A DNA stretch of 64,000 bases from Nocardia sp. NBC_00508 (GTDB taxonomy: Bacteria > Actinomycetota > Actinomycetes > Mycobacteriales > Mycobacteriaceae), in assembly GCF_036346875.1 (NCBI RefSeq), contig NZ_CP107852.1:1736001-1800000 (forward strand), read 5' to 3'. Of this stretch, positions 26,605 through 36,148 are shown one piece after another (within the stretch, counting starts at the first letter, position 1; the number at the start of each line of letters is the position of its first letter). The position numbers and the translations under genes are program-made. Under the pieces are notes generated by a model. It saw nothing but the letters and a program-made list of their open reading frames with translations. It did not search any database and was not told where the DNA came from.

Positions 26605-28028
26605 ACCGGCAGCAGCCGGGACACGACCGCGGTGAGCTGCCTGGCCGAGCGGCATTCGTGCATCTCGATCACCTCGCGGTATTTCTCCGCAGCGGAATCA
26701 CCGGTGCCCCACTGGTCGCGCCGTTCCGGATTGAGCCAGTGTGCGTGCTTGGCGACCGCGACCAGCGACCGCAACGTGGCCAGCTCCGGGTCACGGTAGT
26801 TCGTGCGGGCGTCGCCGAGGATCAGCAGCGAACTGCGGCTGGTGACGGCGTCCGGGTAATCCCTGGCGAACCCGGCCAGCGCATGGCCGTAGTCGGAGTG
26901 CCCGTCGAAGCCTGCGACGCTCGCCTCGCTGAAGATCCTGGTCATCGCCTGGTCCAGCTGGGTGCGCGGATCGAAGAACCGGGTCACCTCGTCCACCTGG
27001 TCGACGAACGCGAAGATCCGCACCCGGGAGAACTGTTCGCGCAACGCGCTCACCAGTAGCAGCGTGAAGTTGCTGAAACCGGCCACCGACCCGGAGACGT
27101 CACACAGCAGCACCAGCTCCGGGCGGCCGGGCCGCGGCTTGCGGTTCACCAGATCGATCGGCACGCCACCGGTCGACATGGATTTGCGCAGGGTCCGGCG
27201 CAGATCGATCTCGCCGCGACGGGCGTGCCTGCGGCGCACGGCCAGGCGCGAGGCCAGGATGCGGGCCAGACGCCGGCTGCTGCGTTTGAGTTCGGCGAGT
27301 TCGGCCTCGGAAGCGCGCAGGAAATCGACTTCTTCGGCTTGGCGGGCGACGCCGTAGCCGGCCACCCGCTCGCGGCCGATCCGTTCGGCGACACGGCGCC
27401 TGGTCTCCGCTTCGACCGTCCTGCGGAAATCGGTGATGCGCTGCCGCGCCGCGCGGCGGGCGATCTCCATGTCGAAATCACTGGTGTCGGGTCCGGCGGC
27501 CAGACCGGCGAGAATCTTGACCAGCAACGTCTGCGGCTGCACCTCTTTCAGGGCTTTGTACGCCGAAAACGACGAGTGGCTCGCGGCCTGGTACTGCCCG
27601 AGCTGTTCGACCAGCTGTGCGGCCAGCGCCTCCAGCTGCGCGGTCGCGTCGTCCTGGGTGAGCAGTTCGGCGAGCAGCTCGCGCAACGCCGGGATGTCCA
27701 CCTCGCCTGCCGGTGTGCGGGGAATCTCGACCTCGTCCGCCGCCGCGGTGCGTTCTCCCAACGCGACCGGGAACCACAGGTCGAACAATCCGTCGAAGAT
27801 CGCGCGATGCGTAGTGCGCCGCAGCAGCGCACAGGCCAGACCCTCACGCAACACCTCGCGGTCCATCAGGTCGAGCACGGTCACCACGCGGCCCGCGTCC
27901 ACCGTCTCGGAGGGGCCGACCGGGATCCCGCGCGCCCGCAGCGCCTCCACGAATCCGACCAGATGGCCGGCCAGCCCGTGCGGCGCACCCAGCGACGCGA
28001 CCTCCGCAGGGATCGATCCCGCCGCCAT
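26601..28028 (-). CDS. vWA domain protein, CoxE family
   Basis: 475-residue protein. The C-terminal half is a von Willebrand A domain with a MIDAS site: LLCDVSGSV (DxSxS), then the conserved Thr region and LLILGDARTN. The N-terminal half is helical with an arginine-rich middle. CoxE-type vWA proteins work with MoxR AAA+ ATPases in metal-cofactor insertion or complex assembly. The MoxR gene is directly upstream, 3 bp away, on the same strand. Here no molybdenum or carbon-monoxide dehydrogenase gene is present, so the client is unknown. Confidence 0.9.
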   Translation of the reverse strand: MAAGSIPAEVASLGAPHGLAGHLVGFVEALRARGIPVGPSETVDAGRVVTVLDLMDREVLREGLACALLRRTTHRAIFDGLFDLWFPVALGERTAAADEVEIPRTPAGEVDIPALRELLAELLTQDDATAQLEALAAQLVEQLGQYQAASHSSFSAYKALKEVQPQTLLVKILAGLAAGPDTSDFDMEIARRAARQRITDFRRTVEAETRRRVAERIGRERVAGYGVARQAEEVDFLRASEAELAELKRSSRRLARILASRLAVRRRHARRGEIDLRRTLRKSMSTGGVPIDLVNRKPRPGRPELVLLCDVSGSVAGFSNFTLLLVSALREQFSRVRIFAFVDQVDEVTRFFDPRTQLDQAMTRIFSEASVAGFDGHSDYGHALAGFARDYPDAVTSRSSLLILGDARTNYRDPELATLRSLVAVAKHAHWLNPERRDQWGTGDSAAEKYREVIEMHECRSARQLTAVVSRLLPV

Positions 28029-28031
28029 GGC

Positions 28032-28910
28032 TCAGGCCAGCTTCAGTTCGGCCAGCGCACGCTGGTGGTCGCTCTGGTGCTTCAGCACCACGCCGAGGGT
28101 GGCGCGGACGGTCGTGTCGTCCAGATCCCGCAGGCCGAGCGCGAGCAGGGTGCGCCCCCAGTCGATCGACTCGGCGACCGAGGGCAGCTTCTTCAATTGC
28201 ATACCGCGCAGCACGTGCACGATCCGCACCAGCTGCGCGGCGACCGCGGCGGACAGCTCGGGCACCCGGCTGGCCAGGATGCGCCGCTCCAGTTCCTCGT
28301 CCGGGAAGTCCAGATGCAGGTAGAGGCAGCGACGCTTGAGCGCCTCGGACAGGTCGCGAGTGGCGTTCGAGGTGAGCACCACGAACGGCTTGCGGCTGGC
28401 GGTGATGGTGCCCAGCTCCGGAACCGTCACCGCGAAGTCGCTGAGCACCTCGAGCAACAGGCCCTCGATTTCGATGTCGGCCTTGTCGGTCTCATCGATC
28501 AGCAGCACCGTGGGATCGGTGCGCCGGATCGCGGTGAGCAGCGGCCGCGACAGCAGGAACTCCTCGGTGAAGACGTCGGCCTTCGTCTCCTCCCAGTCGT
28601 TCTCGCTGGAGGCCTGAATACGCAGGATCTGCTTGGCGTGGTTCCACTCGTAGAGCGCGCGCGCCTCGTCGACGCCCTCGTAACACTGCAACCGGACCAG
28701 CTCGGCCCCCGAGGTCTGCGCGACCGCGCGCGCCAACTCGGTCTTGCCGACGCCCGCCGGTCCCTCGATCAGCAGCGGCTTGCCCAGCCGATCGGCGAGG
28801 AACACCGAAGTGGCGGTGGCCTTGTCCGCCAGGTACCCCGTGCTCGCCAACCGCTCGAGCACATCGTCCACCGACGCGAAGACCGGTTCTTGACCCGTAC
28901 TGTCCGACAC
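28032..28910 (-). CDS. MoxR family AAA+ ATPase
   Basis: About 293-residue AAA+ ATPase. Walker A is EGPAGVGKTELA, Walker B LLIDETDKAD, sensor 1 VLTSNATRDLS, and the arginine-finger region follows in LKRRCLYLHLDFPDEE. MoxR proteins act as chaperones with vWA partners. The start is uncertain: GTG at 28910 or 28913 (preceded by AAAGGTG) gives a normal N-terminus, and an ATG at 28943 adds 11 residues. It is the first gene of the MoxR-vWA-MmcQ operon. Confidence 0.9.
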   Translation of the reverse strand: MSDSTGQEPVFASVDDVLERLASTGYLADKATATSVFLADRLGKPLLIEGPAGVGKTELARAVAQTSGAELVRLQCYEGVDEARALYEWNHAKQILRIQASSENDWEETKADVFTEEFLLSRPLLTAIRRTDPTVLLIDETDKADIEIEGLLLEVLSDFAVTVPELGTITASRKPFVVLTSNATRDLSEALKRRCLYLHLDFPDEELERRILASRVPELSAAVAAQLVRIVHVLRGMQLKKLPSVAESIDWGRTLLALGLRDLDDTTVRATLGVVLKHQSDHQRALAELKLA

Positions 28911-28985
28911 CACCCGGCACCTTTCTTCCGAACCCACCCCCACGCTACGGCAGCACCGACTCGGCGTCGCCGCGGCCTGGGCAGG

Positions 28986-30251
28986 TCAGACCGGGCGGAT
29001 CTGGCCTTCGCCCCAGACGATCCACTTCGTCGAAGTCAGTTCCGGCAGCGCCATCGGGCCGCGGGCGTGCAGCTTCTGGGTCGAGATGCCGATCTCGGCC
29101 CCGAAGCCGAACTGCTCGCCGTCGGTGAACGCGGTGGAGGCGTTCACCATGACGGCGGCGGCGTCGACGCGGCTGGTGAACTCGCGCGCCACGGCCAGAT
29201 CGCCGGTGACGATGGCCTCGGTATGACCGGTGCCCCAGGTATTGATGTGCTCCACCGCCGCGTCCAGGCCGTCGACCACCTTGAGGGCGATGTCCAGGGT
29301 GAGGTACTCCTCGCCCCAATCGGCGTCGGTCGCCGGAACCTGCCCGGGCAGGTCACCGTGGATGGTGACGTCGTGCCGCTGCAGAGCGTCGGTGAGCCTC
29401 GGCAACGCGGTATCGGCGATCGCGGCGTCGATCAGGACGGTCTCGGCCGCGTTGCACACGCTGGGGCGGCGGGTCTTGGCGTTGATCAGGATCTGCTCGG
29501 CCATGTCCAGATCGGCGGCGGCATGGACGTAGACGTGGCAGTTGCCGGTGCCGGTCTCGATGGTGGGCACCTGCGCGTCGCGGACGACGGCGCTGATCAG
29601 CCCGGCGCCGCCGCGCGGAATGACGACGTCGACCAGGCCGCGGGCCTGGATCAGATGAGTGACGCTGGAGCGGTCCTCGCTCGGCAGCAGTTGCACGGCG
29701 TCGGCCGGAATATCCTGCGCGACAAGCGATTCACGCAGCACAGCGACGAGCGCGGCGTTGGAGCGGGCAGCCGAGGACGAGCCGCGCAGCAGGGCGGCGT
29801 TGCCGGACTTGAGCGTGAGCCCGAACGCGTCGACGGTGACGTTCGGCCGGGCCTCGTACACCATGCCGACCACGCCCAGCGGCACGCGCACCTGCTTGAT
29901 CTCCAGGCCGTTCGGCAGGGTGGAGCCACGGACGACCACACCGATCGGGTCGGGCAGCCCGGCGACCTGGCGCAGTCCGGAGGCGATGCCGTCGATGCGG
30001 GCCTTGCTCAACCGCAGCCGGTCGAGCAGCGACTCCTCGGTGCCCGCGGCCTGTGCCGCGGCGATGTCCTCGGCGTTCGCGGCGAGGACCCGGTCGGCGG
30101 CGGCCAGCAGTGCGTCGGCGGCGGCGTGCAGCGCGTCGTTCTTCCGCGCGGTCGTCAACTGCGCCAACGTCCGCGACGCGACGCGAGCCCTGCGCGCGGC
30201 CTCGTGCACCGCTGCACGGATATCCGGCTGGGTCGTCGTTCCTACCGTCAT
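28986..30251 (-). CDS. proA: Glutamate-5-semialdehyde dehydrogenase (gamma-glutamyl phosphate reductase)
   Basis: 421-residue enzyme that reduces gamma-glutamyl phosphate with NADPH in proline synthesis. Seen: the aldehyde dehydrogenase-like fold with [21 protein letters not shown], the [12 protein letters not shown] loop, and the catalytic-Cys segment [13 protein letters not shown]. The ATG at 30251 is selected because it is followed by a family-like N-terminus; upstream codons to 30428 are not conserved. Its partner proB lies about 22 kb away in this window, so the two are not in one operon. Confidence 0.95.
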   Translation of the reverse strand: MTVGTTTQPDIRAAVHEAARRARVASRTLAQLTTARKNDALHAAADALLAAADRVLAANAEDIAAAQAAGTEESLLDRLRLSKARIDGIASGLRQVAGLPDPIGVVVRGSTLPNGLEIKQVRVPLGVVGMVYEARPNVTVDAFGLTLKSGNAALLRGSSSAARSNAALVAVLRESLVAQDIPADAVQLLPSEDRSSVTHLIQARGLVDVVIPRGGAGLISAVVRDAQVPTIETGTGNCHVYVHAAADLDMAEQILINAKTRRPSVCNAAETVLIDAAIADTALPRLTDALQRHDVTIHGDLPGQVPATDADWGEEYLTLDIALKVVDGLDAAVEHINTWGTGHTEAIVTGDLAVAREFTSRVDAAAVMVNASTAFTDGEQFGFGAEIGISTQKLHARGPMALPELTSTKWIVWGEGQIRPV

Positions 30252-30505
30252 GAGGTACAGCCTACGCACCGGGTGCACCGGCGATTCCACCCGCTGACCT
30301 CCCCGGGACCGGTGTCGACGTACCCGAGCGCCCGCCCACTCGACAGCCGGGGACGCCTGGCAGCGTGTCCGCGCGAACCGTGCAAACACGCGCTGGAAGA
30401 TACCGCGGATCTGCCCGCATTCGGCCACACCGGCCGCGAACGAGGGCGACGAGACGACTCGGGTGGTGCGTGCAAGCGGCGCAGCCGGCGACTACCGTCC
30501 GGCAT

Positions 30506-31384
30506 ATGACGGTCGAACCGGACGCCCCAACGATCGTGGTGCTCGGCAGTATCAACATGGACCTGGTGACCACCACCGCGCGGCGCCCCGTTCCCGGTGA
30601 GACGGTGCTCGGCACGGGCTTCGCCATGGTGCCGGGTGGGAAAGGCGCCAACCAAGCCATCGCGGCGCGGCGAGCAGGTGCGCAGGTGCGATTCCTCGGG
30701 GCGGTCGGCGAGGACGTGTTCGCCGCCGAACTGCGCAGAGCTCTCACGGATTCCGCCGTGGCGGCCGACCGCCTGCGCACCGTTGCCGGGCCGAGTGGCA
30801 TCGCCACGATCGTGGTCGACGGCGACGGCGAGAACAGCATCATCGTCGTCGGCGGGGCGAACGCCCGGATGACCGAGCTGAGCGAGGACGATCTGGCAGC
30901 CATCGCGGAGGCCGATATCCTGCTGTGCCAGTTGGAGGTTCCGATCGAGACGGTGTCCGCTGCCGCGCGCCACGCCCGCGCGCACGCCACGAGGGTCGTG
31001 CTGAATCCCTCGCCGGTCCGCCGACTGCCCGCCGAACTGTGGTCCGATGTCGATGTGGCCGTGGTGAATTCGGGCGAGGCGGAGCAGCTCGGCGCCGACC
31101 TCGATCCGGTTCCGCACGTGGTGATGACGCGCGGTGCGGCGGGCGCCGACTATCGCGGACCCGACGGCACGCGGCTGTCGCGCCCCAGCCCGCAGGTGGA
31201 CGTCATCGACACCACCGGGGCGGGTGACGCCTTCACCGGAGCACTGTCCGCCGCCTGGCACCGCGGCCCGGAATGGGCGCTGAGCTGGGCATGCGCGGCC
31301 GGGGCGCTGGCGACCACGAAGCTGGGGGCCAGCAGTTCGATCCCCACTCGGGAAGAGATCACCGCCGCGCTGGTCGCCGAGTAG
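30506..31384 (+). CDS. rbsK: Ribokinase (PfkB family)
   Basis: 292-residue carbohydrate kinase. Signatures are [11 protein letters not shown] at the N-terminus, the substrate motif [16 protein letters not shown], and the C-terminal active-site motif [13 protein letters not shown] with the catalytic Asp. This pattern is that of ribokinase rather than other PfkB enzymes, although a related sugar is possible. The ATG at 30506 is chosen; it is divergent from proA. No ribose transporter is adjacent. Confidence 0.9.
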   Translation: MTVEPDAPTIVVLGSINMDLVTTTARRPVPGETVLGTGFAMVPGGKGANQAIAARRAGAQVRFLGAVGEDVFAAELRRALTDSAVAADRLRTVAGPSGIATIVVDGDGENSIIVVGGANARMTELSEDDLAAIAEADILLCQLEVPIETVSAAARHARAHATRVVLNPSPVRRLPAELWSDVDVAVVNSGEAEQLGADLDPVPHVVMTRGAAGADYRGPDGTRLSRPSPQVDVIDTTGAGDAFTGALSAAWHRGPEWALSWACAAGALATTKLGASSSIPTREEITAALVAE

Positions 31385-31495
31385 GACGCGGTCGATTGCC
31401 GCGCATCCGTGCGCCGCAATGGGCGAGCCGTCGCGGACCGTACCGGCCGATCCAACAGCCTAGATGCCATTTCGACGAAACGCCTTCCGGCCGCT

Positions 31496-31632
31496 GGGTC
31501 ACGCCGGTCGCGCGCAGCAGCCGCGTGGCGACTTCACCTGCCCCGACCTCGGTGCGATGGCGGAGATAACGTGGGGGGAAGATCGAGCGCGGGCGCGCCA
31601 CCAGCGGCGCACCGGGAGCCCGATGGCGGACG
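31496..31632 (-). pseudogene. Inverted relic of the FluG-like amidohydrolase gene
   Basis: Read on the minus strand, this stretch matches most bases of 33184-33331 in the amidohydrolase gene. Shared pieces include ATCGGGCTC-CGGTGCGCCG, GCGCCCGCGCTCGA, TATCTCCGCCATCGC and GCGCGACCGGYGTGACCC. The relic has one extra base after CGCTGGTG and lacks about a dozen bases before TATCTCC, so the frame is broken. Its encoded pieces SAIGLPVRRWW and RLLRATGVTQ parallel SAIGLAVRRWC and RLLRATGVTR. It sits antisense, just upstream of the glutamine synthetase-like gene. Confidence 0.75.
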
Positions 31633-31694
31633 CGCAAGCTCCGCTCCCGCGGCGCTCGTGCCGTATGTCGTTGCGCCGATTTATGGTGGTGCGC

Positions 31695-33065
31695 ATGACC
31701 TCCACGCCGGATCGCATCCCCGCCGACGGCGACACCGCGCCGATCGACCGGCTGGACGCGGCCATGGTCGTACTGAGCTTCGTCGACAACGCGGGCATCA
31801 CGCGGGTGAAAGCGGTGCCCAGGCAACGCCTGGACCTCGCGTCCTGGTACGGCGTCGGCGTGTCCCCGTGCTTCGAGACCTTCGCCTTCGACGACCTGAT
31901 GACGGTCGGGCGCTATCTCGGCGGTCCCGACGGTGATCTGCGGCTCGTGCCGGATCTGTCCATGCTCACCGAACTGGCCTGCCAGCCCGGTTGGGCGTGG
32001 GCGCCCGCCGATAAATACACCCAGGACGGCACTCGCTTCGTCGCCTGCCAGCGCCACTTCGCGGCACGCCAGGAGGAGGCGGCCCGTGCTGCGGGGCTCG
32101 GATTGTCCATGGCGTTCGAGACCGAATGGTCCGTGGGCCGGGCCGACGACACGGACGGCTTCACCCCCGCTGTCCACGGCCCCGCCTACGGCATCGTGCG
32201 GCTCGGGCAGGTCGCCGAGTACGCCGCGGACCTCGTCGCCACGCTGGACCGGCAGGGCGTCGCGGTGGCCCAGTTCCACCCGGAATACGCGCTCGGCCAA
32301 CTGGAATTGTCGGTGGAACCGTCCGAGCCGGTCACCGCCGCGGACGAGGCCGTCCTGGTCCGGCACACGATCCGTCAGGTCAGCGCACAGCACGGCTGGC
32401 GCGCGCTGCTGGCTCCGTGCATCGAACCGGGCGGCGCCGGTTCCGGGGCGCACCTGCATCTGTCCGTCCACGACGACGAGGGCCCGCTCTTCTCGGGCGG
32501 CGACGGGCCGCACGGTATGCGGCGGACCGGCGAGGCGTTCTTGGCGGGAGTGCTACGTGAACTGCCCGCGCTGGTCGCGGTCGGCGCGGGAAACCCGGCG
32601 AGCTTCCTACGGCTGGAACCCTCCCGATGGGCCGGAGTGTGGCAGTGCTGGGGCCGCGAGACCAGGGAGGCCGCGCTGCGCTTCATCACCGGGGTGCGCG
32701 GCACCGAGGGATGGGCAGCCAACGCCGAGATCAAGTGCTTCGACGCGACCGGCAATCCGTACCTGATCGTCGGCTCGGTGATCGCGGCGGGGCTCGCCGG
32801 TGTCGCCGACCAGCTGCGCTTGCCCGCCGAAATCACCGGGGACCCAGTGACCTTCGATGCCGAAGCCCTCGGGATGTCGGAGGTGCGGCGGCTGCCGACC
32901 ACACCGGCCGAAGCCGCCGACCACCTCGCCGAGTCCCGGGTGCTCGCCACCGCGATGGGCGCGGAACTGCACGACTCGCTGCTCACCGTGCGCCGCGCGG
33001 AAGCCGAGCGATACGCAGGCGCGAGCGCCGAAGAACTCGTCGCCCTGACCCGTTGGCGGTTCTGA
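31695..33065 (+). CDS. Glutamine synthetase family protein (FluG C-terminal-like)
   Basis: 456-residue protein with the glutamine synthetase fold. N-terminal beta-grasp region: VVLSFVDNAGITRVKAVP. Catalytic region: MAFETEWSVG, QFHPEYALGQLELSVEP, GSGAHLHLSVHD, then PASFLRLEPSRWAGV and a late WAANAEIKCFDATGNPYL. Such proteins ligate ammonia or amines to a carboxylate and are not the housekeeping GlnA. The amidohydrolase gene begins 1 bp after the stop, so the pair equals a split FluG. Start ATG 31695 is favoured; ATG 31683 is possible. Confidence 0.88.
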   Translation: MTSTPDRIPADGDTAPIDRLDAAMVVLSFVDNAGITRVKAVPRQRLDLASWYGVGVSPCFETFAFDDLMTVGRYLGGPDGDLRLVPDLSMLTELACQPGWAWAPADKYTQDGTRFVACQRHFAARQEEAARAAGLGLSMAFETEWSVGRADDTDGFTPAVHGPAYGIVRLGQVAEYAADLVATLDRQGVAVAQFHPEYALGQLELSVEPSEPVTAADEAVLVRHTIRQVSAQHGWRALLAPCIEPGGAGSGAHLHLSVHDDEGPLFSGGDGPHGMRRTGEAFLAGVLRELPALVAVGAGNPASFLRLEPSRWAGVWQCWGRETREAALRFITGVRGTEGWAANAEIKCFDATGNPYLIVGSVIAAGLAGVADQLRLPAEITGDPVTFDAEALGMSEVRRLPTTPAEAADHLAESRVLATAMGAELHDSLLTVRRAEAERYAGASAEELVALTRWRF

Positions 33066-33066
33066 C

Positions 33067-34146
33067 GTGCTCACCGACGGTCTGCCACTGACCGACCACC
33101 ACTGTCACGGCGTCGACGCCGGCACGCTGGATCGGCCCGGCTTCGAGCGTTTGCTCGGCCAAGGCGCCCGGGGCAGTTTCGATTCCGCGATCGGGCTCGC
33201 GGTGCGCCGCTGGTGCGCGCCCGCGCTCGACCTGCCCCCGCACGTCGGCCCGGACGTCTATCTCCGCCATCGCGCCCAGCTCGGGGGAGGCGAAGTCGCC
33301 GCGCGGCTGCTCCGCGCGACCGGTGTGACCCGATGGTTCCTGGATACCGGAATCGGCGGTGGAACAGCGGATTTCGCCGCGCTGGCGGAGGGAGACGTGC
33401 ACGAGGTCGTGCGCCTGGAGGAGATCGCCGAACAGGTCATCGCGCAGGTCGGCGCGGTGTCGGGCGTCTACGACCGGATCGAAGCCGAGCTGCGCGTGCG
33501 TGCCGCCACCGCCGTCGGGCTCGAGACGACCGTCGCCTATCGGTGCGGTTTGGATTTTCCATTTCGGGATCACCCGCCGACCAGTTTCGCGCCCGAACAC
33601 CGGCTCACCGATCCGCATGTGCTCGGCTGGCTGGTCGGTCTCGGCGCGCGGATCGGGGCCGAGCTCGGACTCCCCTTGCAATTCCACACCGGATTCGGCG
33701 ACCCCGACCTCCACCTGCGGCACAGCGACCCGCTGTTGCTCACCGATTTCTTGCGCCGGACCACGGGCACAGGGCTGTCGGTGATGCTGCTGCACTGTTG
33801 GCCGTTCCATCGCCATGCCGCGTACCTCGCGCACCTCTTCGACCACGTCCACGTGGATCTCGGCCTCACCATCCCGTATGTGGGGCATCGAGCCGGAGCC
33901 GTACTCGCCGAGACACTGGAGCTGGCCCCGTTCCGGGCACTGTGCTACTCGTCGGACGGCTACGGACTGCCGGAACTGCACTATCTGGGCGCCCTGCTCT
34001 GGCGGCGCGGGCTCGGCGCCCTGATGGACGAGTGGATCGCCGCCGACGCGATCACCGCAGCCGACGCGGAAGCCCTGGTCACGGCCATTGCACACGGGAA
34101 TGCCGAGCGCGTGTATCTGGCACCGCTCGACCGTCTCACCCCCTGA
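33067..34146 (+). CDS. FluG-like amidohydrolase
   Basis: 359-residue metal-dependent hydrolase of the TIM-barrel amidohydrolase superfamily (amidohydrolase 2 type). Metal and active-site motifs: DHHCHGVDA at residues 10-18, LQFHTGFGDPDL, MLLHCWPFHRHAAYLA, and CYSSDGYGLPEL near residue 295. The GTG start follows the upstream stop by one base, so translation is coupled to the glutamine synthetase-like gene. In fungal FluG the two domains are fused in the opposite order (hydrolase first). The substrate is unknown. A broken inverted copy of its 5' part lies at 31496-31632. Confidence 0.88.
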   Translation: MLTDGLPLTDHHCHGVDAGTLDRPGFERLLGQGARGSFDSAIGLAVRRWCAPALDLPPHVGPDVYLRHRAQLGGGEVAARLLRATGVTRWFLDTGIGGGTADFAALAEGDVHEVVRLEEIAEQVIAQVGAVSGVYDRIEAELRVRAATAVGLETTVAYRCGLDFPFRDHPPTSFAPEHRLTDPHVLGWLVGLGARIGAELGLPLQFHTGFGDPDLHLRHSDPLLLTDFLRRTTGTGLSVMLLHCWPFHRHAAYLAHLFDHVHVDLGLTIPYVGHRAGAVLAETLELAPFRALCYSSDGYGLPELHYLGALLWRRGLGALMDEWIAADAITAADAEALVTAIAHGNAERVYLAPLDRLTP

Positions 34147-34238
34147 CAATCAAACCTGGCGGTCGGTCGATATTCGGGTGCGCCGGGTGCTGTCGGTCCC
34201 TACCGTTGATGGTGAGAACCAGCGAAAGGATCGAGACG

Positions 34239-35462
34239 ATGTTTCCCGTCGAGCTGCGCGGCACCAAGGCGCAGACGCTGATGTGGGCCCATGAGCACGA
34301 GGTCGAGCTGGCCGCGCTCCAGCAGCTGCGCAATATCGCCGCGCTGAAATGGGTGCACGGCGTCCGCGTGATGCCGGACGTGCACCTCGGCAAGGGGGCC
34401 ACGGTCGGCTCGGTGATCGCCATGAAGGACGCGGTGTCGCCCGCCGCGGTCGGGGTGGACATCGGTTGCGGCATGGAGAGCGTGCGCACCGACCTCACCG
34501 CGGCCGACCTGCCCGACAACCTGCACTCGCTGCGGTCGCGGATCGAGGCGGCGGTGCCGGTCGGGTTCCAGGCCCACGACCATGCGGTCGACGTCACCAG
34601 GCTCGGCACCCAGGTCGCCGGGCTCGGCGCCAGCACCACCACGCTGCGGGCGGGCTGGGATCGCTTCTGGGGTTCCTTCGGCACCCTCGACGATCACGTG
34701 CAGGCCCGAGAGTCCAAGGCGCACAAGCAGATGGGCACGCTCGGCGGCGGCAACCACTTCATCGAGGTCTGCCTGGACCAGGACGACCGGGTATGGATCC
34801 TGCTGCACTCCGGCAGCCGCAACATCGGCAAAGAACTCGCCGAGCGACACATGACGATCGCGCGAACACTGCCGCACAACGCCGACCTGCCCGACCGCGA
34901 TCTGGCGGTCTTCGTCTCCGGCACGCCGGAGATGGAGGTCTACCGGCGCGACCTCACCTGGGCGCAGGAGTACGCCGCGCGCAACCGCGCGGTCATGCTC
35001 GCCCTGGTCTGCCGCGCGGTCAGCGCCGAATTCGCCGATCGCGGAGTGCGTTTCGAACAGCCGATTTCGTGTCACCACAACTATGTGGCGGAAGAGATCA
35101 TCGACGGCGTGCCGATGCTGGTGACCCGCAAGGGCGCCGTGCGCGCGGGCGACGGCGATCTCGCACTGATCCCGGGCTCGATGGGTACCCGGTCGTATGT
35201 GGTGCGCGGCAAGGGTAATCCGGCCTCGTTCCAGTCGGCCTCGCACGGTGCCGGACGGCGGATGAGCCGCAACGCGGCCAAGCGGCAGTTCACCGTCGCC
35301 GATCTCATCGCCCAGACCGAGGGCGTCGAATCACGCAAGGACGCGGGCGTGGTGGACGAGATCCCGGCCGCGTACAAGGACATCGACGAGATCATCGCGG
35401 CCCAGCGCGACCTTGTCGACATCGTGGCGACGCTGCACCAGGTGCTGTGCGTCAAGGGGTGA
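34239..35462 (+). CDS. rtcB: RNA-splicing ligase RtcB
   Basis: 407-residue GTP-dependent RNA ligase that joins 2',3'-cyclic phosphate to 5'-OH ends in RNA repair or tRNA maturation. Motifs: MPDVHLGKGATVGSVI, DIGCGM (metal-binding Cys), GGGNHFIEV, LLHSGSRNIGKE, QPISCHHNYV, and SHGAGRRMSR with the guanylylated His. AGGATCGAGACG precedes the ATG at 34239. No RtcA or RtcR gene is adjacent. It ends before a strong hairpin at 35477-35507. Confidence 0.96.
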   Translation: MFPVELRGTKAQTLMWAHEHEVELAALQQLRNIAALKWVHGVRVMPDVHLGKGATVGSVIAMKDAVSPAAVGVDIGCGMESVRTDLTAADLPDNLHSLRSRIEAAVPVGFQAHDHAVDVTRLGTQVAGLGASTTTLRAGWDRFWGSFGTLDDHVQARESKAHKQMGTLGGGNHFIEVCLDQDDRVWILLHSGSRNIGKELAERHMTIARTLPHNADLPDRDLAVFVSGTPEMEVYRRDLTWAQEYAARNRAVMLALVCRAVSAEFADRGVRFEQPISCHHNYVAEEIIDGVPMLVTRKGAVRAGDGDLALIPGSMGTRSYVVRGKGNPASFQSASHGAGRRMSRNAAKRQFTVADLIAQTEGVESRKDAGVVDEIPAAYKDIDEIIAAQRDLVDIVATLHQVLCVKG

Positions 35463-35476
35463 CCGTCGCGTAGCTT

Positions 35477-35507
35477 CGCGCCGGGCGAATTGCGGTCGCC
35501 CGGCGCG
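35477..35507. terminator. Hairpin between convergent rtcB and membrane protein genes
   Basis: CGCGCCGGGCGA (35477-35488) and TCGCCCGGCGCG (35496-35507) form a perfect 12-bp stem with a 7-nt loop, starting 15 bp after the rtcB stop. There is no T-tract, as often seen in actinobacteria. It can serve both converging genes. Confidence 0.7.
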
Positions 35508-35518
35508 GATTCCCGTGT

Positions 35519-36001
35519 TCAGCGCCGCCGCAAAGTGGCGGCGAGGCCCGCCCCGATCAGGATCAGCCCGAGCATCAGGGCCAGGCCGTTGAGCACCCAA
35601 TTGTGCACGGCCAGGCGCAGTTCCGGCGACAGTGCCGGTGACTGCTCGATCAGGCGCCAGGTGTCGTCGGGAGAGAAGATCTGCATCGCGCCCGGCAGCA
35701 GACCCCAGACCAGACCGGCGATCACGGTGCCCGCGGGCGAATACGCGGCAAGCACCGCGACCAGGAACAACAGCAGCGCGCCCCCGATGATCTGCGCGTT
35801 GGAGCCCCACCGATCCCCCGCGCTGCCGAGGATCACCCACTGCCTGGTGTCCAGGCTGCCGCTGGCGGCCAAGCCGATTCCGATCGGCGTCACCACCAGG
35901 CAGACCACCGTGCCGACCAGGGTGCGGGCGATGTTGTTGCTGGTGCGGAACTGGGCGCCCGGCGGGGACCACCCCGCGGTTGGCTGGTAGTGGCTCGACA
36001 T
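35519..36001 (-). CDS. Predicted membrane protein
   Basis: 160-residue protein with four predicted membrane helices (around residues 24-48, 70-90, 92-110 and 133-155). The Gly/Pro-containing N-terminus (SSHYQPTAGWSPPGAQFR) is cytosolic or disordered. No family is recognised. Start ATG at 36001 is followed by a plausible N-terminus; frames to 36265 upstream lack support. The gene is convergent with rtcB and divergent from the hydrolase gene. Confidence 0.8.
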   Translation of the reverse strand: MSSHYQPTAGWSPPGAQFRTSNNIARTLVGTVVCLVVTPIGIGLAASGSLDTRQWVILGSAGDRWGSNAQIIGGALLLFLVAVLAAYSPAGTVIAGLVWGLLPGAMQIFSPDDTWRLIEQSPALSPELRLAVHNWVLNGLALMLGLILIGAGLAATLRRR

Positions 36002-36148
36002 GACTGCCTCCTGCGCGGTTCCCCGGGCTCGGGATTCTGTCCGCCCTATTGTCCGTCGCCGGAAGTGATTTCGCGGCGGATGCGCCACGGACCACGAATC
36101 GGACCTGCCGGTCTGGATTCTGTGGCGGTCTCCTCGGTACCATCGGAT

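Noticed and set aside
27225..30509. 1094-codon plus-strand frame opposite vWA, MoxR and proA genes
   Set aside because: Runs antisense across three confidently assigned genes and has shadow composition without any domain.
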